NCBI GenBank assembly: GCA_017445435.1 | Contig: JAFSUE010000163.1 | Span: 1 to 10,618, forward strand | Length of the DNA stretch: 10,618 nucleotides | Origin: Selenomonadaceae bacterium | GTDB lineage: Bacteria > Bacillota > Negativicutes > Selenomonadales > Selenomonadaceae | Direction: 5' to 3' | Shown: positions 1 through 6,827 of the stretch, one piece after another | How positions within the stretch are numbered: position 1 is the first letter of the stretch | How the letters are laid out: each line of letters starts with the position of its first letter | Position numbers and translations under genes: made by a program | The notes under the pieces: model-generated | Told to the model about the DNA's origin: nothing | What the model saw: only the letters and a program-made list of their open reading frames with translations | Database searches by the model: none

Positions 1-1095
1 AACAATTCTTTTTGCCGCCGTACCGTCACCGTAAGGATTATGGGATTCAGACATTTTTTTATATTCGTCAGCGTCAGTCAACAAAATTTTAGCGTTTTGG
101 TAGACGTTATCAAAGTTCGTACCGACAAGCTTAACAGTTCCTGCGTCGACGGCTTCAGGTCTTTCAGTAGTGTCACGCAGTACCAAAACGGGCTTGCCCA
201 ACGCTGGCGCTTCTTCCTGCACGCCGCCTGAATCAGTCAAAATTAATTTAACGCGGCTCATCAAATTTGCGAACGGTTCATAGTCAAGCGGGTCAATCAA
301 ATGTACGCGCTGTAAATCGCCAAGTTCTTCGTCGACAACTTCACGGACGATTGGATTTTTATGGACGGGGAAAATTATTTCAACGTCGGGAAAATCTTCA
401 AGCAACTTTTTCAGCGCCCTGTAAATTTGCCGTAACGGTTCGCCCCAATTTTCGCGCCTATGCGTTGTCACCAAAATTATGCGTTTGCCGTCGTAGTCAA
501 TAGCGTTTAAAAGTTCGTCTGAAAATTTAAAGTCACGGCGAACAGTTTTATAAAGCGCGTCAATAACGGTATTTCCAGTGACGAAAATTTTTTCAGCGTC
601 AACACCTTCGCGCAGAAGATTTTCTTTCGCAGTATTGGTCGGCGCGAAATTTAAATCAGTCAACGCGGCAGTAAGTTTGCGGTTCATTTCTTCAGGGTAC
701 GGAGAAAATTTATTGCCAGTACGAAGTCCCGCCTCGACGTGACCAACTGCAATTTGATGATAGTACGCGGCAAGTGCGCCTGCAAAAGTCGTCGTCGTGT
801 CGCCGTGTACTAAAACGATATTGGGCTTGACTTTCTCCAAAATTTTATTCAAGCCCAAAAGTGCGCGGCTAGTTATATCGAACAAAGTTTGTCCCGCCGA
901 CATAATGTTCAAGTCGTAATCTGGGCGAATCGCGAACAAGTTTAAAACTTGATCCAACATTTCGCGATGCTGCGCGGTGACGGCGACGGTTACTTCAACT
1001 TCTGCGGGAAATTTTTGCAACTCCAAAATTACAGGCGCCATTTTTATTGCTTCGGGACGCGTGCCGAAAATCGTCATAACTTTCAACTTTTCCAT
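1..1095 (-). CDS. wecB: UDP-N-acetylglucosamine 2-epimerase, C-terminus cut by window edge
   Basis: The family interconverts UDP-GlcNAc and UDP-ManNAc in the cytoplasm, supplying ManNAc for surface polysaccharides. The reading frame stays open to the window edge, giving 365 codons; the family usually has about 370-385 residues, so only a few are missing. Visible family motifs, in order: GTRPEAIKMAP (residues 11-21), AQHREMLDQVL (41-51), HGDTTTT (97-103), GHVEAGLRT (118-126), then PYPEEMNR, HRRENWG, PVHKNP and a C-terminal TDSGGVQEEAPALGKP block that continues into RDTTERPEA. The acidic residues D99 and E121 correspond to conserved catalytic-site positions of E. coli WecB. The ATG at 1093-1095 follows an AGGTG ribosome site and lies 24 bases after the glycosyltransferase stop, so it is probably the last visible gene of the same operon. 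The family assignment is firm; which polymer it serves is unknown. Confidence 0.96.
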   Translation of the reverse strand, partial: MEKLKVMTIFGTRPEAIKMAPVILELQKFPAEVEVTVAVTAQHREMLDQVLNLFAIRPDYDLNIMSAGQTLFDITSRALLGLNKILEKVKPNIVLVHGDTTTTFAGALAAYYHQIAVGHVEAGLRTGNKFSPYPEEMNRKLTAALTDLNFAPTNTAKENLLREGVDAEKIFVTGNTVIDALYKTVRRDFKFSDELLNAIDYDGKRIILVTTHRRENWGEPLRQIYRALKKLLEDFPDVEIIFPVHKNPIVREVVDEELGDLQRVHLIDPLDYEPFANLMSRVKLILTDSGGVQEEAPALGKPVLVLRDTTERPEAVDAGTVKLVGTNFDNVYQNAKILLTDADEYKKMSESHNPYGDGTAAKRIV

Positions 1096-1119
1096 CGTCA
1101 ACACCTAATCTCAAATTTG

Positions 1120-3015
1120 CTAAACCAATCTAAAAAAAATTCTGCCGTCGATAAAATTTTCGTACTCTTTCCATCCCATCTTTTCAAGAAAAATTTTAAT
1201 TTGCGGATACATTTCAGTGAAAAATATATTAAATGCATACGGTCTAGCATTCAGTACATTATTTTCACTCAAAACGTCATTATAATCTGCGTCTACAATA
1301 TCAAATAAAATTCTAACGGTGGGCGCGTAGTTTTTGTCGCCAAGAAACACGATAGGTTTCTTTCCCATTTTTTTCAATACGGCTTTAATGCTATTCATCA
1401 ATAATTCATCTGGCGAAGGCAGAATAAAAATTTTCACCAATTCAGCAAAATATTCTGGCTCTCTCTCCAATAAAAGTTTCCAGCCGTCATTGTGCATTTC
1501 ACGAAAAGCATTCGTCATTGCTACTGAATTATTGGAATTTAAACTCAATGCCGCTGATTTATCAGTTCCATATTTCCAGCCGTACTTTGGAATTGATCCC
1601 CACAATGCAATAATTTCTTTGGGATGCAATGGAACAAAAGTTTTTACGTCATGTTCCACGCAAGCGTACGACAAACTCATATCTTCGCTGACATATTTAT
1701 AATTATTTTTGTAAGGTTTCGCCAACATCCAATCTAAATATTCACGATTAAAAAACCATGAATGTCCAACAAAATCTACCTCATAAGTTTCAGCGCTTGA
1801 GGTATGCCAACCAACATTGAAATATTTTTTCGGAGCAGGATAACCTTCAACATCTCGCAAAACTATACCATTAGTGCCGTATACCCCCCCCGTTTTTTGT
1901 ATTGAGTGCATATGACAATTTTCAAGCCAACGTCTACCTGGAATTGTATCGTCATCAAAAACGCAAACATAAGGTGACAAAGTTTTTCTTGCCGCGTACT
2001 CAAATCTTTTCCAAACGCCGCCATTTTCTGTAGCAATTTCATAAGCGTCGAATCGCTTTAAAATTTCTTCGTCAATAATAACTTTTGGCTCACCAGATTT
2101 AACCGCGTCTTGATACAAAAAAATTCTGCGCGGACGCAGTGTCTGATTCTGCACGGCGTCAAGCTGTTGAGCTAAAACTTGTGGGCGCTTGTACGCGGAA
2201 AGTACAACGTCAACGTCAAGATTGATTTTTGAAGAATCAAACATCCAGCAATTTTGTTGAGCATAAGGCGTATTATCTACCATATACGGACGAGTAATTT
2301 TTCCGTGCGTGAAAGGGTCAATCGCTGAACCAAAATCGATATAGCAGTTATGCGGATTATTTTCGTAAAGCGCCTTGATAATCAAAGCGGACATTGGACC
2401 AGCTGAAACAGCATACAATAAATTTTTTTCGTGACCAGTTTCAGAAATTATTTTTTGTACAAGCGCTTGACCTTCCTGTTCCCAAAATTTAACGCAGTCG
2501 TCACTAATTGAGTAATGCTTTTTTATATTAAGTCGACCGTACGGGTTACCTTGTCCGCGATAGTTTGTAATTAATACGGCGTCGCGTTCAAGCGTTTGAA
2601 AGTTACGCCAAAATTCAGCGAAATTTGCATTTACAAGTAAATTTGCGAAAGTAATATTGCAACCTTTCAAATTTTGAAGGTACCAATAGTAAGCTTCAGA
2701 ATCACAACAAGGACAGGAGATAGCATAAATGAAATTTGGCGCGGCAAGTCCTAAGGATTTTTTCAAATCTGCGCCTAAAAGTGTTAGACCTTGACCTGCT
2801 TGCCAACCTTCTTGTGCTTTGACTGCTTTACCAATCATCAGCGAGCGTTCACCGTCACCATAACGTACGAGTGCAAAATTTTCACCGTCAACTATTTTCT
2901 GCCAGTATTTTTTGTATTCGTCTTTCATCGAAAGAATATTTTCGTGATGCCGTCCCGCGTCGGTTATGCTCCAGGAATTTTCTTGCTTACATGTGATGAA
3001 AAATTTTTCCGCCAT
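1120..3015 (-). CDS. Two-domain glycosyltransferase (GT-D/DUF1792-like plus GT-A-like)
   Basis: This 631-residue protein has no signal peptide or membrane helix, so it is likely a cytoplasmic sugar transferase. Residues about 30-260 resemble the GT-D (DUF1792) fold: RYGDGE at 51-56, the SAGPMSALI helix at 204-212 and IDFGSAIDPF at 226-235. Residues about 267-480 look like a GT-A nucleotide-sugar transferase: VVLSAYKRP at 270-278, a metal-binding-type DDD at 354-356 after YVCVF, and SEDMSLSYA at 443-451. The last 100 residues or so (PIVFLGDKNYAP at 554-565 onward) are unassigned. The ATG follows AGGGGG at 8 bases. It starts 22 bases after the preceding gene and ends 24 bases before wecB. A run of eight G (minus strand) interrupts the GT-A part near residues 375-378. 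Donor and acceptor sugars cannot be deduced. Each domain call rests on motifs alone; the glycosyltransferase role is fairly sure, the GT-D label less so. Confidence 0.82.
   Translation of the reverse strand: MAEKFFITCKQENSWSITDAGRHHENILSMKDEYKKYWQKIVDGENFALVRYGDGERSLMIGKAVKAQEGWQAGQGLTLLGADLKKSLGLAAPNFIYAISCPCCDSEAYYWYLQNLKGCNITFANLLVNANFAEFWRNFQTLERDAVLITNYRGQGNPYGRLNIKKHYSISDDCVKFWEQEGQALVQKIISETGHEKNLLYAVSAGPMSALIIKALYENNPHNCYIDFGSAIDPFTHGKITRPYMVDNTPYAQQNCWMFDSSKINLDVDVVLSAYKRPQVLAQQLDAVQNQTLRPRRIFLYQDAVKSGEPKVIIDEEILKRFDAYEIATENGGVWKRFEYAARKTLSPYVCVFDDDTIPGRRWLENCHMHSIQKTGGVYGTNGIVLRDVEGYPAPKKYFNVGWHTSSAETYEVDFVGHSWFFNREYLDWMLAKPYKNNYKYVSEDMSLSYACVEHDVKTFVPLHPKEIIALWGSIPKYGWKYGTDKSAALSLNSNNSVAMTNAFREMHNDGWKLLLEREPEYFAELVKIFILPSPDELLMNSIKAVLKKMGKKPIVFLGDKNYAPTVRILFDIVDADYNDVLSENNVLNARPYAFNIFFTEMYPQIKIFLEKMGWKEYENFIDGRIFFRLV
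1884..1891 (-). repeat. G8 homopolymer in the glycosyltransferase gene (candidate phase-variation tract)
   Basis: The plus strand has eight consecutive C, so the coding strand reads A6-C-G8 and encodes Lys-Thr-Gly-Gly-Val in the GT-A-like domain. A one-base gain or loss would shift the frame between the DDD motif (354-356) and the SED motif (443-445), truncating the protein. Such a long G run is unlike the AT-rich surroundings. Confidence 0.6.
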
Positions 3016-3037
3016 AAATTCTACCCCCTAAAAATTT

Positions 3038-3802
3038 TTATAATTTAACTTCTGCTTGTACATCACGAATTGAATTGCCGTCGGGAAAAATTTTTGCGCT
3101 GATTAAATCTTCCGCAAAGTCTTCATCATCTTTAACGGTAACTTGATAGACACATTGCGGATTATCGAAGTTACGATTAACTGTAATTTTAATTTGTGAA
3201 TCAGACAACTTTTCCTTGATAAGTTCATATCCAAGATTTTTATAGAAAAAATTTATTTCGTCGTCATAAGTCCGAATCATTTTTTTGAAGGAATTTAGCG
3301 ACATAGTTTGAACAGTGACGGGCGTTATTATTTGAAGGCGTCTGAACTGTCCAACGCATTTTGTACGCGCTTCATCTTCATAAAGGCGCATTTCATTTTC
3401 ATTTTTCGCCAGCCAGTAATTACCAGGAAATTTGGCAAGGACTTCGGACGTATGGTTATCATCGCTTTCGGTAATTTCAAACCATTGGAAATCATTCCAA
3501 AAAGGTCCAAATTCAAAAGGCTCTTGCATTGGTTCAGAAGAAAATTTCTCTTTGGGCGAATAAGTCCCGATATATTTCCAGCGGTCATTGAAAAATGTAA
3601 ACGTATTGCAACGAGCGCATCGCCACGCGTAGAAAAAAATGTCATCGTGCTCCATTTCCAGCCAATCGGCAGTTAGATTTTCCTCTTCAAGCTCCCGCCA
3701 ATTTTCAATAGTGCAAAAAATATGTTGAACGGGCTCTGTACCTTCAGGCTCACCGTGATAACGAATCGCGTAACTGCAAAAACCGCATCCACAAACAGCC
3801 AT
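3038..3802 (-). CDS. Cysteine-rich putative metal-binding protein of unknown function
   Basis: I do not recognise this 254-residue protein. The N-terminus holds C-x-C-x2-C (Cys4, 6, 9), Cys30, and a CARC pair (Cys62, Cys65) following a tryptophan-rich FFYAWR stretch, which together suggest a zinc-ribbon-like site. The middle (about 85-180) is acidic and aromatic, and the C-terminal third alternates charged strands and helices. There is no signal peptide or membrane segment. The frame is open further upstream to 3859, but the ATG at 3800-3802 is preferred: it follows AGGAG by 8 bases and lies two bases after the stop of the nuclease-like gene, indicating translational coupling. Pairing with that gene raises the possibility of a partner or immunity role, which is inference only. 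Confidence 0.8.
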   Translation of the reverse strand: MAVCGCGFCSYAIRYHGEPEGTEPVQHIFCTIENWRELEEENLTADWLEMEHDDIFFYAWRCARCNTFTFFNDRWKYIGTYSPKEKFSSEPMQEPFEFGPFWNDFQWFEITESDDNHTSEVLAKFPGNYWLAKNENEMRLYEDEARTKCVGQFRRLQIITPVTVQTMSLNSFKKMIRTYDDEINFFYKNLGYELIKEKLSDSQIKITVNRNFDNPQCVYQVTVKDDEDFAEDLISAKIFPDGNSIRDVQAEVKL

Positions 3803-3804
3803 AA

Positions 3805-4284
3805 TTATTTCTCCTCTTCTAAAACACGAATTTCCATTCCAGATTCGCCGCGAAACCAAAATTCAACAGGGAAATGAACTTGATTTTTACGTTTTGCCTC
3901 TTGATAACCTTCATTAATCGCGTTGAAACCAATCTCAAAGCTGGAATGAAGCGATATTAAGATAATTTTAGCGGGAATTTGATTATCTTCGGAGCGATGT
4001 GCTAATTCATTGTCAATTTGTCTGGATGCGTGTTTGATTTGCTTTGAAATGGTGCCAGACTTATCTGAACCGATTCCCTTAACCTCAGCGAGAAAATTAA
4101 AATCGACAAGTAAATCCGGTCGGCTGTAATACTCATGCAAAAAAACAACGTACATTCCCAAATCCAGATAATATTCCGCCGCGATCATGGCATTTCTGTC
4201 AGTAACCTTATCATTCCCACTGTCGTAATAACAGCCGTCTTTTTTCCTTCGAGCTTTGCCACTTGCTCCGCCATAACCGCCCAT
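3805..4284 (-). CDS. Small PD-(D/E)xK / CdiA-CT-like nuclease-domain protein
   Basis: This 159-residue protein has a glycine- and basic-rich N-terminus (MGGYGGASGKARRKK). It then has a helix (NAMIAAEYYLDLG, 31-43), a strand with RPDLLVD at 55-61, AEVKG at 66-70 and a helix SKQIKHASRQID at 80-91, followed by the hydrophobic strand KIILISL (106-112). The order PD, ten residues, ExK (D57, E67, K69), then a Gln-containing helix and a strand, matches PD-(D/E)xK nucleases. It also recalls the C-terminal tRNase domains of contact-dependent inhibition toxins; the two cannot be separated by eye. No secretion or membrane domain is present. The start is the ATG at 4282-4284: it overlaps the upstream TAA by one base and has AGGGAG 9 bases before it. 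An in-frame GTG at 4308 is less likely. Gene reality is firm; nuclease function is a motif-based inference. Confidence 0.62.
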   Translation of the reverse strand: MGGYGGASGKARRKKDGCYYDSGNDKVTDRNAMIAAEYYLDLGMYVVFLHEYYSRPDLLVDFNFLAEVKGIGSDKSGTISKQIKHASRQIDNELAHRSEDNQIPAKIILISLHSSFEIGFNAINEGYQEAKRKNQVHFPVEFWFRGESGMEIRVLEEEK

Positions 4285-4946
4285 TAAATCTTCTCCCTTG
4301 CGTGCCACATTTGAATGTAATTCGGAATTTTAACGATTTGAATTTCAGGAAATCTTTTCTCCATCCAATCAGGACATTTTCCACAAACGACAATCGCGGT
4401 TGGCTGAATTTTTTTGACCATAACATTTATTCCGCCGACAAAAAGTCTATGCGCCTCCTTGTCATAAAGCGTATTTGTGGTAACTGCAACAGTTGAATTT
4501 AGTGGCAAGCCGTCAAAACACCATTCCCACGAAGATTCACCAGCAAATCCAGCTGTTGGTATCATAGGAATGCCAGCTTGTTGAAGTGCATAATCAATGG
4601 AGCGATTGTAGCGGCAATTATCAATTAACATATGTTCTGGATAATTTCTGAACAGATTGAAATCGGCAGAAATAATACCTTTCGTCCGTTTTAAAATTTC
4701 TTCGTACTCTCTGAAATTGACATAAAGTCTATTAAAATTTTCTTCTGAAATAAAACAATGATACCAATAGCGCCCTTCGTCGACGGTTGACTTCAAATAA
4801 TTAAACGGCAGTACAGGAAGTTCAGGAATATAATTTACTTGGGCTAGTTGCGGAAAATTATATTTACCAGTTGTAGGAAAATCTCCCTGCAATAAATTTT
4901 CTGTAAGTTTTCGTTTAAAGCCATATTTTATTTTTTCCCAGCACAT
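4284..4946 (-). CDS. DUF4417-like protein of unknown function
   Basis: This 220-residue soluble protein resembles the DUF4417 family, whose members are often found in phages and other accessory regions; no biochemical role is known to me. Matching traits are PVLPFNYLK (44-52) near the N-terminus, an aromatic WYHCFISEENFNRLY segment (61-75) and the core GIISADFNLFRNYP (90-103). The core is followed by an N-x-R-type turn (NCRYNRSIDYA, 110-120), GIPMIPTAGF (125-134), and CFDGLPLNSTVAV (143-155). The C-terminus contains a CGKCPDW segment (188-194). The ATG at 4944-4946 follows AAGGAA by 9 bases, 23 bases after the wecA-like gene. Its TAA overlaps the next ATG by one base, so the two are likely coupled. 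The family label is from remembered pattern, without a profile search. Confidence 0.65.
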   Translation of the reverse strand: MCWEKIKYGFKRKLTENLLQGDFPTTGKYNFPQLAQVNYIPELPVLPFNYLKSTVDEGRYWYHCFISEENFNRLYVNFREYEEILKRTKGIISADFNLFRNYPEHMLIDNCRYNRSIDYALQQAGIPMIPTAGFAGESSWEWCFDGLPLNSTVAVTTNTLYDKEAHRLFVGGINVMVKKIQPTAIVVCGKCPDWMEKRFPEIQIVKIPNYIQMWHAREKI

Positions 4947-4969
4947 AAAATAAAATTCCTTAAAAAATT

Positions 4970-6010
4970 TTAATCTCTAGTGAAACGTAAGACGCCCAAC
5001 TTTTTCGCGCCGTATCCAACTGCTACGACTACCGCTATTAAAATCAACATTGCAATTTGGCTATTGACTTCCGTTAAGGCAACCGCGCTAAGTCCAAGCA
5101 TCGCGCTTATCACGTACATAAGAAAAACTGCTTGCCGTTGCGTGAATCCTAAACTTAAAAGTCTGTGATGTAAATGTCCTTTATCTGGCTGGAAAATTGG
5201 TCGTCCGCCTCTGTAGCGTCGAACTATCGCAAAAGCTGTATCAAGAATCGGAAGTCCCAGCGCTAATATCGGCACGATTAACGCTATTGTCGCCGTACTT
5301 TTTACCGCGCCTATTACAGAAATTCCTGCTAACATAAAGCCTAAAAACATACTTCCCGAATCGCCCATAAATATCCGCGCAGGATTTGAATTGTAAAATA
5401 AAAATCCTACTGACGCGCCAGCTAATGCCGCAGTTAAAATTGTCACGACCAAAAAATTTTGCTTAAGCGCTACAAGTAAAATTGTTACAGACGCGATTGA
5501 CGAAACGCCCGCCGCTAGTCCGTCCAGCCCGTCAATTAAATTTATTGTGTTCGTCAAGCCAACTAGCCAAAAAATTGTTGCGGGAACGGCTACCCATTCA
5601 AGGTAAATGTAATCGCCGAGCGGATCGGTTATGAAGTCAATTCTAACGTCGAAACCGACAACTAAAACTGTCGCCGCTAAAATTTGTCCCAGCAGTTTAA
5701 CTTTCGCAGGTAAATTTTTATAATCGTCGACAAGTCCAAGCGCTACGATTAAACTGCCGCTGACAAGTAAGCCTTTGAGTTGGTGTAGCGTCTCATGGTC
5801 AATGTACGAAGAAAAAATGTAAAAGGCAACTGCAAACATAAATGAAATGTAAATTCCTAGCCCACCAATTCGCGGGATTGGAACTTTATGAACTTTTCTT
5901 TCATCAGGCTTGTCAACTGCGCCAGTTTTAATTGCTAACTTTATCACCGCTGGAGTTACAATAAGTGCAAGCGACATCGCCACCGCAAACGCCACAATAT
6001 ATTCAGGCAT
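4970..6010 (-). CDS. WecA/TagO-type polyprenyl-phosphate HexNAc-1-phosphate transferase
   Basis: The family transfers a HexNAc-1-phosphate, usually GlcNAc-1-P, from its UDP sugar to undecaprenyl phosphate on the inner membrane face. This is the first step of many surface polymers (O-antigen, teichoic or secondary wall polymers). The 346-residue chain is largely hydrophobic, with about ten or eleven membrane helices. Motifs, numbered from the chosen start: DERKVHKVPIPRIGG near 36-50, DDYKNLP at 95-101, NTINLIDGLDGLAAG at 154-168, GDSGSMFLG at 216-224, and the HLHHRL loop at 279-284, typical of WecA-like enzymes rather than MraY. The ATG at 6008-6010 is chosen because GGAGG lies before it (spacing 14, rather long) and the likely promoter overlaps the farther-upstream ATG at 6064. 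ATG at 6031 remains possible but would be almost leaderless. It is the first gene of the left operon. Confidence 0.93.
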   Translation of the reverse strand: MPEYIVAFAVAMSLALIVTPAVIKLAIKTGAVDKPDERKVHKVPIPRIGGLGIYISFMFAVAFYIFSSYIDHETLHQLKGLLVSGSLIVALGLVDDYKNLPAKVKLLGQILAATVLVVGFDVRIDFITDPLGDYIYLEWVAVPATIFWLVGLTNTINLIDGLDGLAAGVSSIASVTILLVALKQNFLVVTILTAALAGASVGFLFYNSNPARIFMGDSGSMFLGFMLAGISVIGAVKSTATIALIVPILALGLPILDTAFAIVRRYRGGRPIFQPDKGHLHHRLLSLGFTQRQAVFLMYVISAMLGLSAVALTEVNSQIAMLILIAVVVAVGYGAKKLGVLRFTRD

Positions 6011-6024
6011 CGTTTCTAAACGCG

Positions 6025-6029
6025 CCTCC
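6025..6029 (-). promoter_or_regulatory. GGAGG ribosome binding site deciding the WecA/TagO-like start
   Basis: The GGAGG lies inside the alternative ATGGAGG start context at 6031 and 14 bases before the ATG at 6010. No comparable site precedes the ATGs at 6031 or 6064, so it favours 6010, though the spacing is longer than usual. Confidence 0.5.
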
Positions 6030-6048
6030 ATTCGCAAAATTTTTGTAG

Positions 6049-6078
6049 ATTTTACAATAGCCATTCAAAGTAAGTCAA
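6049..6078 (-). promoter_or_regulatory. Candidate sigma70-type promoter of the left operon
   Basis: Reading the minus strand, TTGACT (6073-6078) is followed by an 18-base spacer and TAAAAT (6049-6054). Transcription would begin near 6042, leaving a leader of about 30 bases before the ATG at 6010. The -10 surroundings (TTGTAAAATCTAC) resemble those of the opposite promoter (TTGTATAATCTAC). Confidence 0.55.
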
Positions 6079-6122
6079 GCAAGTTTTATGCAGGATTTTT
6101 TGAAACGACGTACACTTTTCAA

Positions 6123-6146
6123 TTCAGCTGTCGTACTTTAGCTGAA
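6123..6146. promoter_or_regulatory. Inverted repeat between the divergent promoters, candidate operator
   Basis: A perfect 7-base inverted repeat, TTCAGCT (6123-6129) and AGCTGAA (6140-6146), is separated by 10 bases. Its right edge is 13 bases before the -35 box of the right promoter and it lies upstream of both promoters. A dimeric regulator could bind it, but no regulator gene is present in the window. Confidence 0.35.
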
Positions 6147-6159
6147 AATTTTTGCATTA

Positions 6160-6188
6160 TTGACTTGACTAAAATTCATTTGTATAAT
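6160..6188 (+). promoter_or_regulatory. Near-consensus sigma70-type promoter of the right operon
   Basis: TTGACT (6160-6165), a 17-base spacer and TATAAT (6183-6188) form an almost ideal vegetative promoter. A second TTGACT at 6165-6170 is only 12 bases from the -10 box and so is probably not used. Transcription would start around 6195, giving a leader of about 49 bases before the GTG at 6244. Confidence 0.82.
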
Positions 6189-6229
6189 CTACGCATTGAC
6201 GCCTAAGTTATAAATTATAAAATTTTTGC

Positions 6230-6236
6230 AGGAGGG
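6230..6236 (+). promoter_or_regulatory. AGGAGGG ribosome binding site fixing a GTG start
   Basis: A near-perfect anti-16S match sits 7 bases before the GTG at 6244-6246. It rules out the earlier in-frame TTG at 6226, which lies before the Shine-Dalgarno sequence itself. Confidence 0.85.
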
Positions 6237-6243
6237 ATTATTT

Positions 6244-6732
6244 GTGAACAGTACGACTAGGACGTTACTAGAATTGTTTGGAATTTTAATCGGCGCGTTA
6301 ATATTTACTGGTCTTGCGTACTTCATATGTACAAACGTCGAAGGTCACGCGCTGGCTAATGCGTCGAAAGTGCCTTATTCGCAATGGGAAGAAAAATTTA
6401 TTTCCGTGCTAAAAGTAGCATTTGGATTAACGCTTGGCTGTTCATTGATATGGTATCTTTTAGCTAAAGTTGTTTTTTCCGTACAAAACGCCGCAGGTTC
6501 AGGGCGCAGAACTTTTTGGGTCATACTTTTACTTATCGTAGCGGCGGGAAATTTTGCCATTACGAATTATTACGCGGCTAGTGAAAGCATTAGAATTCAG
6601 CTGAACTTTGCAGTAACGGCGATATTTATTTTATGTTTTGCAGTCGGCGGCTATTGGTTGACGAGCATTTTTACGACGCCGTCGAAATTTAAATACACGC
6701 CCATTGCCGCGCAACTTTTCAGAAGATACTAA
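6244..6732 (+). CDS. Four-helix membrane protein of unknown function
   Basis: This 162-residue protein has four hydrophobic segments at about 8-28, 53-79, 91-110 and 119-142, so it is an inner-membrane protein. A polar loop (about 29-52) holds PYSQWEEKF, a short loop after helix 2 contains GSGRR, and a basic tail TPSKFKYTPIAAQLFRRY follows the last helix. Both the GSGRR loop and the tail are probably cytoplasmic by the positive-inside rule. No family was recognised. The GTG start is set by AGGAGGG. As the first gene of the right operon, 95 bases before the tubulin-like gene, it could be the membrane anchor or partner of that system; this rests on context only. Confidence 0.85.
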   Translation: MNSTTRTLLELFGILIGALIFTGLAYFICTNVEGHALANASKVPYSQWEEKFISVLKVAFGLTLGCSLIWYLLAKVVFSVQNAAGSGRRTFWVILLLIVAAGNFAITNYYAASESIRIQLNFAVTAIFILCFAVGGYWLTSIFTTPSKFKYTPIAAQLFRRY

Positions 6733-6735
6733 TTG

Positions 6736-6799
6736 AATTAAGAATTAAGCATTAAAAATTAAGAAATAATTCTTCATTCTTAATTCTAAATTCTTAATT
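6736..6799. repeat. Long imperfect hairpin built from 7-base TAATNNN repeats
   Basis: Two 30-base arms (6736-6765 and 6770-6799) are reverse complements at 26 of 30 positions and enclose a 4-base loop, ATAA. Each arm is a run of about four heptamers of the TAATNNN kind, on opposite strands. The structure fills most of the gap between the membrane-protein and tubulin-like genes. It is AT-rich and lacks a clear T-tract after a GC stem, so it is not an obvious terminator. It may affect mRNA stability or processing, or be a mobile repeat remnant. Confidence 0.8.
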
Positions 6800-6827
6800 T
6801 TAAAATTTCGACGAAGGAGAAATTTTA

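Noticed and set aside
1132..1139. A8 run near the end of the glycosyltransferase gene as a phase-variation tract
   Set aside because: It falls in the last few codons, where slippage would change only the tail, and A/T runs are common in this AT-rich DNA.
949..1308. Plus-strand open frame across the wecB/glycosyltransferase junction
   Set aside because: It is antisense to two well-supported genes, has no ribosome site and no family resemblance.
3328..3645. Second minus-strand frame inside the cysteine-rich gene
   Set aside because: It is an out-of-frame shadow without a ribosome site; the main frame has a good start and tight spacing to its neighbours.
6061..6064. ATG at 6064 as start of the WecA/TagO-like gene
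   Set aside because: It has no ribosome site and lies between the -35 and -10 boxes of the likely promoter, so it would not be transcribed; the extra residues are unlike the family N-terminus.
5910..6206. Plus-strand open frame overlapping the WecA/TagO-like gene start
   Set aside because: It is antisense to the N-terminus of a firm gene and runs through the right-operon promoter.
6736..6805. Rho-independent terminator after the membrane-protein gene
   Set aside because: The stem is almost pure A/T and is followed by TTTTAAAATTT rather than a clean T-tract; the genes on either side look co-transcribed, as no new promoter was seen before 6828.
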